From Sutterella sp. (lineage in GTDB: Bacteria; Pseudomonadota; Gammaproteobacteria; Burkholderiales; Burkholderiaceae_F), in assembly GCA_017936545.1 (NCBI GenBank), contig JAGBFJ010000021.1, positions 1 to 40,144 on the forward strand: a stretch of 40,144 nt of DNA. Direction: 5' to 3'. Position 1 is the first letter of the stretch; each line of letters starts with the position of its first letter. This document shows, in pieces, positions 15,964-24,129 of this stretch. The notes under the pieces were generated by a model. It had not been told where the DNA came from, did no database searches, and saw nothing but the letters and a program-made list of their open reading frames with translations. The position numbers and the translations under genes are program-made.

Positions 15964-17277
15964 ATGGCGCTTTTTTCCCAAGACGCGCTTCGCGACGGCG
16001 TCGCCATGCGCGAAGTCTGGTCGTGGGCGGCCTTTGACTTTGCCAATTCGGGCTACACCACCGTTGTGCTCACGGCGGTGTTCAATGCCTATTTCGTCAA
16101 CGTGATCGCCGCCGGCAGTGCGTCGGCCACATTTCTCTGGACGCTCGTCATTGCGGCGAGCAATGCGGTGAGCATGGTGCTCATGCCGATGATCGGCGCA
16201 GTCGCCGATGCCACCGCCTCCAAAAAACGCTGGCTCGCCGCGGCCACCGTGCTCTGCATCGCCGCAACGCTCGGGCTCATGCTGACCGGGGAGGGCACGG
16301 TCGTCTGGGCTGCGCTCATGATCGTGCTGAGCAACCTCGCCTACAACGTCGGCGAATCCCTCAACTCGGCTTTTCTGCCGGAGCTCGCCCGAGAAGACGC
16401 TGTCGGCAAGGTATCCGGCTGGGGCTGGAGCTTCGGCTACTGCGGCGGCATTCTGACGCTCGGACTCTGTCTCGGCCTCGTGCTCGGCGGAGAAAAGCTG
16501 GGACTGACGACGGATCAGACCGTGGCCGGCACCATGGCGGTGACGGCGGCGGTGTTTGCCGCAGCCGCACTGCCGATCTTTCTCTTCACCCGCGAGCGCA
16601 GCGTGCCCAGACTGCAGGCATCGGACCGCGGTGCCGTGAAGGCGGCCGCCATGGAAAGCTTCCGCGAGGTACGCCGGACGCTGGCTTCTCTCGGGCGCTT
16701 CCAGGACTTTGCCTGGCTGTCGCTCTGCGGGTTCTGCTACCAGTCCGGCGTCGCCGTCGTTATCACGCTCTCCGCGGTCTATGCATCGGCCGTCATGGGT
16801 TTTGAGACCGAGGACACGCTTCTCATGGTGTTCCTCGTCAACATCACCGCAGCCGCAGGCGCCTTCGGCTTCGGCTACGTCCAGGACCGGATTGGTCACA
16901 AGCGCGCTCTGGCAGCTACGCTCGCCGTCTGGCTCGCCATGATCGCCGTGGCCGCCGTCTCGACGACCCGTTGGGAATTCTGGATTGCGGCCAATCTTGC
17001 CGGCATCGCCATGGGATCCTCCCAGTCGGCGGGCCGCGCCATGGTGGCGGTCTTCGCTCCGCCTTCCCGTCTCGCCGAGTTCTACAGCTTCTGGAACATG
17101 GCCCTCTGGCTCGCCGCCATCGTGGGGCCGCTCTGCTACGGCGCCATTACATGGATGAGCGGCAACGATCACCGTCTCGCCATCTGCTTTACGGGCCTCT
17201 TCTTCCTGCTGGCGCTTCTGGCGCTCATCCCCGTCAATATGCGCCGAGGCGCGGAGACGGCGCGCCGGGAGGCCTGA
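15964..17277 (+). CDS. UMF1-family MFS transporter
   Basis: A 437-residue inner-membrane protein with about 12 hydrophobic helices. The N-terminus (EVWSWAAFDFANSGYTTVV) is the hallmark of the UMF1 group of the major facilitator superfamily, related to the yeast vacuolar effluxer Atg22. In bacteria these are annotated only as putative exporters, with amino acids suspected. A GGAG site lies within the end of the HDAC-like gene, 3 bp upstream of the ATG. The gene is followed by a strong bidirectional terminator about 180 bp downstream. No deviations from the family are seen. Confidence 0.9.
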   Translation: MALFSQDALRDGVAMREVWSWAAFDFANSGYTTVVLTAVFNAYFVNVIAAGSASATFLWTLVIAASNAVSMVLMPMIGAVADATASKKRWLAAATVLCIAATLGLMLTGEGTVVWAALMIVLSNLAYNVGESLNSAFLPELAREDAVGKVSGWGWSFGYCGGILTLGLCLGLVLGGEKLGLTTDQTVAGTMAVTAAVFAAAALPIFLFTRERSVPRLQASDRGAVKAAAMESFREVRRTLASLGRFQDFAWLSLCGFCYQSGVAVVITLSAVYASAVMGFETEDTLLMVFLVNITAAAGAFGFGYVQDRIGHKRALAATLAVWLAMIAVAAVSTTRWEFWIAANLAGIAMGSSQSAGRAMVAVFAPPSRLAEFYSFWNMALWLAAIVGPLCYGAITWMSGNDHRLAICFTGLFFLLALLALIPVNMRRGAETARREA

Positions 17278-17455
17278 ATCCGGTTCCGCAAGCAGCGCGT
17301 CCGAGGACGGACCGCGCGGACGCTTCCGTGCTGCCGTCCGGAGAACTGTCTGTCTTTTGCGTCTTCCTATCCGAGGGACGGCGCGGAGCGGGACAAGGAT
17401 CCTCGAAGCAGTCTTCCCGGAGCAAAGACGACGCCCCGGGAGATATGAAAAAGGA

Positions 17456-17492
17456 AAGGCCTTCGGCTCGCAGGGAACCGAAGGCCTTTTTA
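17456..17492. terminator. Bidirectional terminator between MFS gene and yjiG
   Basis: AAAGGCCTTCGG (17456-17467) pairs with CCGAAGGCCTTT (17479-17490), with a T-run on the plus strand and As on the other side. It serves the MFS gene and the leftward yjiHG operon. Confidence 0.9.
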
Positions 17493-17513
17493 AATGTCAG
17501 CGTCAGTCGTTTA

Positions 17514-17984
17514 TCAGGCGACGAAGCGCATGATGACCATGGCGATGCTGGCCATGAAAACGCTGTTGAGCATCAGGACGGGCCAGTACTTCTTGGGCAC
17601 GTCGGCAACACCGAGGAGGCGGCCCATGTACTGAATCTGCGAGGCCATCAGAATGAAGGCCGGAGCGAGAATCGTGATGTCATGGTTGTTGAGCACGCCG
17701 CTGGCGGCGAGCGAAGCAGCAACGCCGACGCCGGCGCCGCAGGAGAGCCACGTGGCGAGAAGCACCGTAATGGCCTGACCCGGAAGGTCGAAGACGCTCA
17801 TCACTCCGCCGCAGGTGCGGCCGAGGAAGTCCATCACGCCGAAAAGCTGCAGCATGTAGGTGAGCACGAAGGCCATGAGCACGTTCGGCAGCAGGCTGTA
17901 AAGACCGATGTTGAGACCCTTGCGAAGACCGACAATAAAGATGTCAAAGGGGTTCTTGGAGTCTGTGTGGAACAAGTCACTCAT
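17514..17984 (-). CDS. yjiG: YjiG-family membrane protein (SpmB-like)
   Basis: A 156-residue protein with four to five hydrophobic helices. It matches the E. coli YjiG / spore-maturation-protein-B-like family (nucleoside-recognition/Gate domain), including the LATWLSCGAGVGVAASLAAS segment. It is always paired with YjiH; a transport role is suspected but unproven. The start is ATG 17984 (MSDLFHT) with AAGGA 10 nt upstream; the earlier in-frame codon at 17990 is TTG. It overlaps the end of yjiH by 8 bp, so translation is coupled. Confidence 0.87.
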   Translation of the reverse strand: MSDLFHTDSKNPFDIFIVGLRKGLNIGLYSLLPNVLMAFVLTYMLQLFGVMDFLGRTCGGVMSVFDLPGQAITVLLATWLSCGAGVGVAASLAASGVLNNHDITILAPAFILMASQIQYMGRLLGVADVPKKYWPVLMLNSVFMASIAMVIMRFVA

Positions 17985-18648
17985 TTGCAAAATCCTTCTT
18001 GTAAACCGTGTTGAGGACAGTGCGGATCAGAGCGCCGCCGCAGAACTTCAGAGAGAGAATGATGATGACCGGAATCCAGACCGGGCAGGTGAACATAGCA
18101 AAGAGACCCGAGACCGTCGAGTAGTAGTTGCTGATGCAGCCGGCACCGGCATACTGCCAGGCGCAGATGGTCGTGAGCTGCTTGCGGTCGATGCGCTTTT
18201 CGTCATAGAGCGCACGCGTCAGAGCGGCACCGCCGTCCGTCGACTGAAGGTCGGTGATGAGCGCCAGGCCGGTGTAGCCGGGCACGCCGAGAATCGGCTT
18301 CAGAAGCGGGGTAAGAATCACCTGAGCGGCACGAAGAGCACCGTAGTGTGCGAGCACTTCGATAAGGCCCATGGCGAGCATCACGCCGGGGAAGAGGGAA
18401 AGCGAGAAGAGGAAGCCGGCACGGGCACTCACGCCGGCAGCGCCGGTGAAATTGTTCTTGGAGCCGGCGATGGTGCCGAACTTACCGATGAGAGTGGTGA
18501 AGTCGAAGGCGCCGAGCCACTTCTGAGCTTCGGGCATCTTGTAGAACACGCCCGAGAAGAGGACGATGGCGATGGCCAGTGCGATATACGCACCGAAACC
18601 GACCTTTTCCTGCTTCTCTGCGGGGGCTGCAGTTTGGGAGTTTGTCAT
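17977..18648 (-). CDS. yjiH: YjiH-family membrane protein (Gate domain)
   Basis: A 223-residue polytopic inner-membrane protein of the nucleoside-recognition/Gate family, close in length to E. coli YjiH (227). Conserved segments include FSLSLFPGVMLAMGLIE, DLQSTDGGAALTRAL and CAWQYAGAGCISNYYST. I chose ATG 18648 (MTNSQTAAP) because it lies 34 nt after a strong promoter; the longer frame to 18735 would start upstream of that promoter. First gene of the yjiH-yjiG operon. In E. coli the pair neighbours isoaspartyl dipeptidase, which suggests peptide or amino acid metabolism, but no such gene is adjacent here. Confidence 0.87.
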   Translation of the reverse strand: MTNSQTAAPAEKQEKVGFGAYIALAIAIVLFSGVFYKMPEAQKWLGAFDFTTLIGKFGTIAGSKNNFTGAAGVSARAGFLFSLSLFPGVMLAMGLIEVLAHYGALRAAQVILTPLLKPILGVPGYTGLALITDLQSTDGGAALTRALYDEKRIDRKQLTTICAWQYAGAGCISNYYSTVSGLFAMFTCPVWIPVIIILSLKFCGGALIRTVLNTVYKKDFANE

Positions 18649-18681
18649 GGTTGTTGTTCCGAGGGTTATTGAACGAGAGAA

Positions 18682-18710
18682 AACATAATGTGACAGGATG
18701 TTGCTGTCAA
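18682..18710 (-). promoter_or_regulatory. Sigma-70 promoter of yjiHG with overlapping dyad
   Basis: On the minus strand a consensus -35 TTGACA (18710-18705) is followed after exactly 17 nt by TATGTT (18687-18682), 34 nt before the ATG. The -35 is part of an inverted repeat TGACAG / CTGTCA (18691-18696 and 18704-18709, 7-nt spacer) that would suit a repressor. Confidence 0.7.
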
Positions 18711-18878
18711 ACCTGATTGCCGAAGGTTTGAGCACGATGGCAGAGGAGTAGGGATATTGCAGTAAGTAGGTATTAGGTAGAACCGCCTATAAATCCCTGC
18801 GCTACAGGGTTTTCAGTTGTTTTACAGAGAGTGTTTGTTCAGGTCTGAATGTTATTTCAGGAATACTGAATGTCGGTG

Positions 18879-18911
18879 AAAAAAGAAGGGCCGGCATGTG
18901 CTGCCGGCCCT
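18879..18911 (-). terminator. Rho-independent terminator of bamD
   Basis: On the minus strand AGGGCCGGCA pairs with TGCCGGCCCT (plus coordinates 18887-18896 and 18902-18911) around a 5-nt loop. It is followed by TC and six Ts, 35 nt past the bamD stop. Confidence 0.92.
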
Positions 18912-18945
18912 CTTTGTGACTGGTTGTTAAAAACGGCTTATCAGG

Positions 18946-19731
18946 TTACTTCCTGACGCGCCGTTCCTTGCCCTTGTTGAGCTCCAGAATTCGGCGCGTA
19001 TCGGCGGCCAGATCCGTCATTTCGAGCTTGTCGTAGCTTTTGGCGATCAGTTCGAGCGCGTCGTCGCGCATCGGCGTGTTCTGGAACTCGCGGACCACGC
19101 GCTGAGCGCGCTCGATGGCGGCGACATAGGCGTGGCGGACGTAGTAGTATTCAGCAGTCTGAAGTTCGTGCTTGGCCTGAGCGAGCACGAGCGAATGCAT
19201 GCGGCGGCGGGCTTCGGGCGCGAAGCGGCTTTCCGGGAAGCGGAGCACGAGCTCCTTCAGAATGTCAAAGGCTTCCTGAGCGGCATTGGCGTCGCGGTCG
19301 GCCAGGTCTTCGGCGGACAGGATGGCAAACCAGCTGTCCGTTTCGTTGAGCGTGGCGAGCGCCTTCAGATACATCACGTAGTCGCTGTTGGCGTGATTCG
19401 GATATGCCTTGAGGAAGCGGTCGGCACCCTGCACGGCCTGTGCGGCGTCGCCGTCCTTCCAGTTGGCATAGATCAGTTCAATCTGCGCCTGCTGGGCATA
19501 GCGTCCGAACGGATAGCGTGCCTCAAGCTTGGTGTAATAGTCTTTGGCCTGAGACCAGTTGCTTTCGTCGAGAGCGCTGCGGGCCTCCGTATACAATTTG
19601 TCGGCCGGCCATTCCGCCGTCGGGTCCTTGTCGAGGGACTCGAGCCACGAGCAGGAGGCGGTCGCCAGCGTGACGGCGGCGACGAGCATCGTACGCACGG
19701 CGAAGCGCTTAATAGGAAACTTGAAATTCAT
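18946..19731 (-). CDS. bamD: Outer membrane protein assembly factor BamD
   Basis: A 261-residue lipoprotein of the BAM complex, which inserts beta-barrel proteins into the outer membrane. The signal peptide ends at LATASC, with the lipidated Cys at about residue 27. The mature part is built of TPR-like helices: the KLYTEARSALDESNWSQAKD region, then YPFGRYAQQAQIEL, YPNHANSDYVMYLKA and RFPESRFAPEARRRM, all typical of BamD/ComL. Length is normal. Its ATG (19731-19729) overlaps the rluD ATG on the opposite strand, so its promoter must lie inside the rluD reading frame. A perfect TATAAT occurs there, 30 nt upstream. Confidence 0.96.
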   Translation of the reverse strand: MNFKFPIKRFAVRTMLVAAVTLATASCSWLESLDKDPTAEWPADKLYTEARSALDESNWSQAKDYYTKLEARYPFGRYAQQAQIELIYANWKDGDAAQAVQGADRFLKAYPNHANSDYVMYLKALATLNETDSWFAILSAEDLADRDANAAQEAFDILKELVLRFPESRFAPEARRRMHSLVLAQAKHELQTAEYYYVRHAYVAAIERAQRVVREFQNTPMRDDALELIAKSYDKLEMTDLAADTRRILELNKGKERRVRK

Positions 19732-20803
19732 GACGAGCAGTTGCGAAAAAGAACTTTCAGATTATAACGGCCTGCCCGAAGAGGAGCGCGGAGCCGATGA
19801 CGACAATTTACCAAGTTTCACGGTAGAGGGTTTCTGGGGCGAGCGCCTCGACAAGGTGCTCGCATCCCTGATGCCCGACGTCTCCCGTGCGCGTCTTCAG
19901 AAGCTCATCGAAGAGGGCAGCGTCGAGGTCAACGGTGAGGTCGTGCAGAAGGTCCGCCAGAAGGTTTCCGAGGGCGACGAGATCTCGCTGCTTGAAGAGC
20001 CTCATCTCGACGAGTCTCTGGCCTTCACGCCCGAAGAGGACGTGGACTTCGAGGTTAAGTACGAGGACGACACGATCATCGTCGTCAACAAGCCCGCGGG
20101 ACTCGTCGTGCATCCCGGCGCCGGCAATCCCGGAGGCACGCTGCTCAACGGCCTGCTCTGGCGCTACCCCGAACTCAAGGACGTGCCGCGAGCCGGCATC
20201 GTTCACCGCCTCGACCGCGATACGACCGGTCTCATGGTGGTGGCGCGCACGCTCGCCGCGCAGACGAATCTGGTCCGCCAGCTCCAGGAGCGAAGCGTCA
20301 AGCGCGAGTACTGGGCGATCACGCTCGGCTCCGCCGCGCCTGACTTTATTGTCGATACGCCGATCGGCCGCGATCCGAAGAGCCGCATCCGCTTCAAGTG
20401 CTTCCCGGGCAGCACCGGCGTGCGCGCCAAGCCCGCCCGCACCCGCGCCCGCTGCGTCGGCTGGAGTTCCGTCGACGGTCTGCCCGTCTCCTGGGTGGCC
20501 TGCCGTCTCGATACGGGCCGCACGCATCAGATCCGCGTGCATCTCACGAGCGAGGACCTTCCCCTCATCGGTGACCAGCTGTATCGCGGCCGTGCGCCCG
20601 GTCTGACCGTGAAGATCGAAAATCTGCTTGAATTCCACCGCCAGGCGCTTCATGCTTCGCGCCTCGGTCTCATTCATCCCGCGACGGGCGAATACATGGA
20701 ATGGTTCGTCCCGCCCGAAGAAGACATGATCTGCCTCATGGAGGACCTCGGCTTCGGTCCGTGGAACGTCCCCGTGACGGTTTTTGAGAACGAACGACTC
20801 TGA
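19730..20803 (+). CDS. rluD: 23S rRNA pseudouridine synthase RluD
   Basis: A 357-residue enzyme that makes pseudouridines in 23S rRNA helix 69 (positions 1911, 1915 and 1917 in E. coli). An S4 RNA-binding domain covers about residues 30-95 (RLDKVLASLMPDVSRARLQKL). The catalytic aspartate is D162 in HRLDRDTTGLMV. VNKPAGLVVHPGAG precedes it. It is about 30 residues longer at the N-terminus than E. coli RluD; the extra part is acidic. ATG 19730 is the only usable start codon before the S4 domain, with AGGAAA 12 nt upstream, but it shares three bases with the bamD start. It is followed almost directly by pgeF, as in E. coli. Confidence 0.95.
   Translation: MTSSCEKELSDYNGLPEEERGADDDNLPSFTVEGFWGERLDKVLASLMPDVSRARLQKLIEEGSVEVNGEVVQKVRQKVSEGDEISLLEEPHLDESLAFTPEEDVDFEVKYEDDTIIVVNKPAGLVVHPGAGNPGGTLLNGLLWRYPELKDVPRAGIVHRLDRDTTGLMVVARTLAAQTNLVRQLQERSVKREYWAITLGSAAPDFIVDTPIGRDPKSRIRFKCFPGSTGVRAKPARTRARCVGWSSVDGLPVSWVACRLDTGRTHQIRVHLTSEDLPLIGDQLYRGRAPGLTVKIENLLEFHRQALHASRLGLIHPATGEYMEWFVPPEEDMICLMEDLGFGPWNVPVTVFENERL
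19761..19766 (-). promoter_or_regulatory. Candidate bamD -10 element inside rluD
   Basis: TATAAT on the minus strand, 30 nt before the bamD ATG and within the rluD N-terminal codons. No -35 match is visible at 17 nt. Confidence 0.5.
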
Positions 20804-20814
20804 GGATGCCTCCG

Positions 20815-21621
20815 ATGGAACTTACCAAACCCGGTCTCGACATCATTCAGCCGGATCGCCGCGTCTTCGCGCCGGCTAACGCCGATGCGCTTTTCACCTG
20901 CCGCTCGGGCGGCGTTTCGAGCGGCGCCTACGGCGGCCCCGACGGCATCATGGGACTCAACGTGGCGCCGCATACGGGCGACTTCGGCGCCTGCGTGCGC
21001 ATGAACCGCGGCATCGTGTCGCAGCTTGTGCCCTCCGATCCCGTCTGGCTTCGTCAGGTGCACGGCACCGTCATCATCGATGCCGCCGCTGCCGGCGGCG
21101 AACCCGAAGCCGACGCCTCTTGGTCGATGACGCCCGGCGTCGTCTGCACGGTCATGACGGCCGACTGCCTGCCGGTGCTTCTGGCCGATGCCGAAGGCCG
21201 CATCGTGGCCGCTGTGCACGCCGGCTGGAAGAGCCTGGCTCAGGGCATCATTCAGAAGACCGTTGCGCTGATGCGCGAAAAGACGTCGGACGACGCCAGA
21301 ATTTTTGCCTGGCTTGCGCCCCGCATCGGTCCCGAAAGCTTTGAAGTGGGCGAAGACGTGCTCGAGGCCATGAAGGCGCATCTTCCCGATGCGCGGCAGG
21401 CGTTTGCACCTCAGGATAACGGCAGGTATCTGTGCGACCTCGCCGCGCTCGCCCTTCAGGCGCTGACGGGTTCGGGCGTCGCCGAAGCCGACGTCGACGA
21501 CTGCGGTCTTTCCACCGCCGCCGATCCGAAGCGCTTCTACAGCTACCGCCGCGACGGCGAGAAGTCCGGCCGTCACGCCGCCATGATCTGGATTAAGCCC
21601 GCAGCATCGTCTGCGCAGTAA
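20815..21621 (+). CDS. pgeF: Peptidoglycan editing factor PgeF (YfiH, multicopper-laccase-fold family)
   Basis: A 268-residue cytoplasmic protein of the DUF152/YfiH family. E. coli PgeF removes wrongly incorporated L-Ser from peptidoglycan precursors, and relatives have purine nucleoside phosphorylase or laccase-like activity. The zinc site is visible as H83 (RQVHG), C118 (TADCLP) and H135 (HAGW). I prefer ATG 20815 over ATG 20806, because TGAGGA at 20801-20806 is then an 8-nt-spaced Shine-Dalgarno. It lies 11 bp behind rluD (the rluD-pgeF order is conserved) and 14 bp before rimO. Confidence 0.92.
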   Translation: MELTKPGLDIIQPDRRVFAPANADALFTCRSGGVSSGAYGGPDGIMGLNVAPHTGDFGACVRMNRGIVSQLVPSDPVWLRQVHGTVIIDAAAAGGEPEADASWSMTPGVVCTVMTADCLPVLLADAEGRIVAAVHAGWKSLAQGIIQKTVALMREKTSDDARIFAWLAPRIGPESFEVGEDVLEAMKAHLPDARQAFAPQDNGRYLCDLAALALQALTGSGVAEADVDDCGLSTAADPKRFYSYRRDGEKSGRHAAMIWIKPAASSAQ

Positions 21622-21635
21622 AAGGAAGTCAGCAA

Positions 21636-22988
21636 ATGGCCAAGATTCCCGTTGTAGGCTTTGTTTCCCTCGGCTGCCCCAAGGCGCTCGTGGATACCGA
21701 ACGGATCGTCACCGAGCTTCGCGCCCGCGGCTACCGCATCGGCACCAGCTACCGCGATGCAGACCTCGTGATCGTCAATACCTGCGGCTTCGTGAATGAA
21801 GCCGTGGCGGAAAGCCTCGAGGCCATCTCGGAAGCGCTTGCCGAAAACGGCCGCGTGATCGTCTGCGGCTGTCTCGGCGGACGTCACGAGGCGGACGGCA
21901 GCAACTTCGTGATGAACCGCATGCCGAAGGTGCTCGGCGTCACCGGTCCCGATCAGGTCGACGAAGTGCTCCGCATGGTCGAAGCGCACTTGCCCCGGCC
22001 GCACGAGCCCTGGGGAGATCTCGTCCCGGCGGCCGGCGTTCGCCTGACGCCCAAGCACTACGCCTATTTAAAGATCAGCGAAGGGTGCAACCATCACTGC
22101 ACGTTCTGCGTCATTCCGAATCTGCGCGGCACGCTCGTGAGCCGTCCGATCGGCGACATCGTTCGAGAAGCGGAGAATCTGAAGGCGGCGGGCGTGAAGG
22201 AACTCCTCGTCATCAGTCAGGACACCGCGGCCTACGGCGTCGACAGCCTCTACAGCATCAGCTTTGCGAACGGCCGTCCCGTGAAGACGCGTCTTCTCGA
22301 CCTATGTCAGGAGCTGGGCCGTCTCGGCATCTGGACGCGTCTGCACTACGTCTATCCGTATCCGTCCGTGGATGAAATCGTGCCTCTGATGGCCGACGGT
22401 CTCATCCTGCCTTATCTGGACGTGCCCTTCCAGCATGCGCATCCCCGCGTGCTCAAGGCCATGAAGCGTCCGGCCAGCGCGGAGAAGAATCTCGAGCGCA
22501 TCGCGGCCTGGCGCGCCGTCTGTCCGGACATCACCATCCGTTCGACCTTCATCGCCGGATTTCCGGGCGAAACTGAAGCCGAGTTCGAATATCTGCTCGA
22601 TTTCCTGCGCGAGGCGCAGCTTGACCGCGTCGGCTGCTTTGCCTATTCGCCCGTCGACGGCGCGGCCGCCAACGATCTGCCGGGTGCGCTGCCCGACGAG
22701 GTCCGCGAGGAGCGACGCTGCCGCTTCATGGAAGTGCAGGCCGAAATTTCCGCTGAAAAGCTGCGCCGCAAGATCGGCACCGTCGAGGACGTGATCATCG
22801 ACGAGTACGACGACGAGGCCGGCCTTGCCATCGGACGCACAAAGGCGGATTCGCCCGACATCGACGGCAAGTGCTATGTCGAAACGCTGACGCCCTATCA
22901 GCCGGGCGACATCGTGAAGGTGCGCATCACGGGCAGCGAGGAATACGACCTCGTTGGCACGCCTGACGCGGAAATCGCCTCTCGGTAA
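21636..22988 (+). CDS. rimO: Ribosomal protein uS12 methylthiotransferase RimO
   Basis: A 450-residue radical-SAM enzyme that adds a methylthio group to Asp89 of ribosomal protein S12. The N-terminal UPF0004 domain holds three cysteines for an auxiliary [4Fe-4S] cluster (SLGCPK, NTCGF, CGCLGG). The radical-SAM cluster ligands are C151, C155 and C158 (GCNHHCTFC). A C-terminal TRAM domain spans roughly the last 65 residues. AAAGGAAG gives a good ribosome binding site. It is the last gene of the rluD-pgeF-rimO run, closed by a strong terminator, so the run is dominated by ribosome modification. Confidence 0.96.
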   Translation: MAKIPVVGFVSLGCPKALVDTERIVTELRARGYRIGTSYRDADLVIVNTCGFVNEAVAESLEAISEALAENGRVIVCGCLGGRHEADGSNFVMNRMPKVLGVTGPDQVDEVLRMVEAHLPRPHEPWGDLVPAAGVRLTPKHYAYLKISEGCNHHCTFCVIPNLRGTLVSRPIGDIVREAENLKAAGVKELLVISQDTAAYGVDSLYSISFANGRPVKTRLLDLCQELGRLGIWTRLHYVYPYPSVDEIVPLMADGLILPYLDVPFQHAHPRVLKAMKRPASAEKNLERIAAWRAVCPDITIRSTFIAGFPGETEAEFEYLLDFLREAQLDRVGCFAYSPVDGAAANDLPGALPDEVREERRCRFMEVQAEISAEKLRRKIGTVEDVIIDEYDDEAGLAIGRTKADSPDIDGKCYVETLTPYQPGDIVKVRITGSEEYDLVGTPDAEIASR

Positions 22989-23010
22989 GCTGGCTTCCGT
23001 CTATCGGAAA

Positions 23011-23045
23011 AAACCTCTCGGGTCCGCTCCCGGAGGTTTTTTTCG
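23011..23045 (+). terminator. Rho-independent terminator of rluD-pgeF-rimO
   Basis: AACCTC and CGGG (23012-23022) pair with CCCG and GAGGTT (23029-23038), with a one-base bulge, and are followed by seven Ts. Confidence 0.9.
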
Positions 23046-23117
23046 TTTCCGGTAGTTCTAAAGGCGTAGATGATAAAAAAGCAGGCCGTTCGGCCGATGA
23101 TGACCCCGAACTGCTCC

Positions 23118-23207
23118 TAGAATATGCGATCTCGCTGCGGTCATGACGGCCTCGTTTGGAAAGGAGCGCGGGCGCTCTTTTCCAAACGGGTTCGCCCGAA
23201 GTTTTTT
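23118..23207 (+). promoter_or_regulatory. Promoter-like TAGAAT and structured leader of the FocA-type gene
   Basis: TAGAAT at 23118-23123 is a -10 candidate. The leader then forms a 16-bp hairpin: CGTTTGGAAAGGAGCG (23153-23168) with CGCTCTTTTCCAAACG (23173-23188), one G-U pair and loop CGGG. Sharing its last two bases is a second small hairpin, CGGG-TTCG-CCCG (23187-23198), followed closely by six Ts. The arrangement resembles an attenuator. Confidence 0.5.
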
Positions 23208-23230
23208 CAAGCCATTTGAGGATTTTCATC

Positions 23231-24046
23231 ATGACCGATATCAGTGCCGTGCGCCCCGACGCGCTCACGCCTAAGGAAATTACGGAAAAGGTGCTCAGCC
23301 TTTCCGTGACGAAGACCGCCATGCCCTGGCGCACGCAGCTGCCGCTGACGGCGCTCGCGGGCTTCTACATCGGGCTCGGCGGGCTTTTCTGCACGCTCTT
23401 CATGAGCGATGCGTCTCTGCCCTTTGCCGTGCAGAAGTTTCTTGGCGGCGTCGTGTTCTCGCTCGGACTCTTTCTGGTGCTCGTCGCCGGTGCGGAGCTC
23501 TATACCGGCAACACGATGGTGATCGCCGGTTCGGCCGACGGCCGGATCAGCTGGGGTGCGTCCGCGGCCAATCTGGTGCGTGTCTGGCTCGGCAATCTGC
23601 TCGGCGCGCTCGTGCTGGTGTTTCTGGTTTATTTTGCGCATGTCGCCGACATGGGAAACATGGCCCGCGGCATGATGAGCGTGGCTGTCGGCAAGCTCTC
23701 CGGCGACTGGATGACCATCATGGTCAAGGGCATTCTCTGCAATCTGCTCGTCTGCCTCGGCGTCTGGGTGGGCTATGCGGGCCGCACGGTGGCCGACAAG
23801 AGTCTCGGCGTGATTCTTCCCGTCTCCGCCTTCGTGGCGCTCGGGTTCGAGCACTGCATCGCCAACATGTATTTCCTGCCGCTTGCCTTCGTGCTGAAGC
23901 TCGCGGGCTACGCGCCCGAAGGCGTCAATCTTGACGTGATCACGCTCGCCAACATCGCGAAGAACCTCTCCGCCGCCACGGTCGGCAATACGATCGCCGG
24001 CGCGGCGCTTGCGCTCGTCTACTGGACGGCCTTCAGAAAGCGCTGA
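23231..24046 (+). CDS. Formate/nitrite transporter family (FocA/NirC-type) channel
   Basis: A 271-residue pentameric inner-membrane channel protein of the FNT family, with six helices. Family marks include ALAGFYIGLGGLF, the AGAELYTGNTMV segment after helix 2, the NLLGALVLVFLVYF helix, GILCNLLVCLGVW, and FEHCIANMYFLP, which contains the conserved central-pore histidine. FNT members carry formate, nitrite or hydrosulfide; no pyruvate-formate lyase or nitrite reductase gene is adjacent, so the substrate is undecided. ATG 23231 has GAGG 8 nt upstream; the longer frame from 23156 starts inside the leader hairpin. Confidence 0.93.
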   Translation: MTDISAVRPDALTPKEITEKVLSLSVTKTAMPWRTQLPLTALAGFYIGLGGLFCTLFMSDASLPFAVQKFLGGVVFSLGLFLVLVAGAELYTGNTMVIAGSADGRISWGASAANLVRVWLGNLLGALVLVFLVYFAHVADMGNMARGMMSVAVGKLSGDWMTIMVKGILCNLLVCLGVWVGYAGRTVADKSLGVILPVSAFVALGFEHCIANMYFLPLAFVLKLAGYAPEGVNLDVITLANIAKNLSAATVGNTIAGAALALVYWTAFRKR

Positions 24047-24072
24047 TCATTGCTCTTCGCTTCGCATCCATG

Positions 24073-24111
24073 AAAAACGTCCCGCGGCCTGCCGGCCTGC
24101 GGGACGTTTTT
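24073..24111. terminator. Bidirectional terminator between FocA-type and DcuC-type genes
   Basis: AAAAACGTCCCGC (24073-24085) pairs with GCGGGACGTTTTT (24099-24111), extended inward by GGCC/GGCC. It serves the two convergent units. Confidence 0.92.
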
Positions 24112-24129
24112 CATCGGATCAGATCTGCG

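Noticed and set aside
14956..17172. 738-codon minus-strand open frame spanning two genes
   Set aside because: Antisense to the HDAC-like and MFS genes; product is His/Arg/Gly-rich without motifs.
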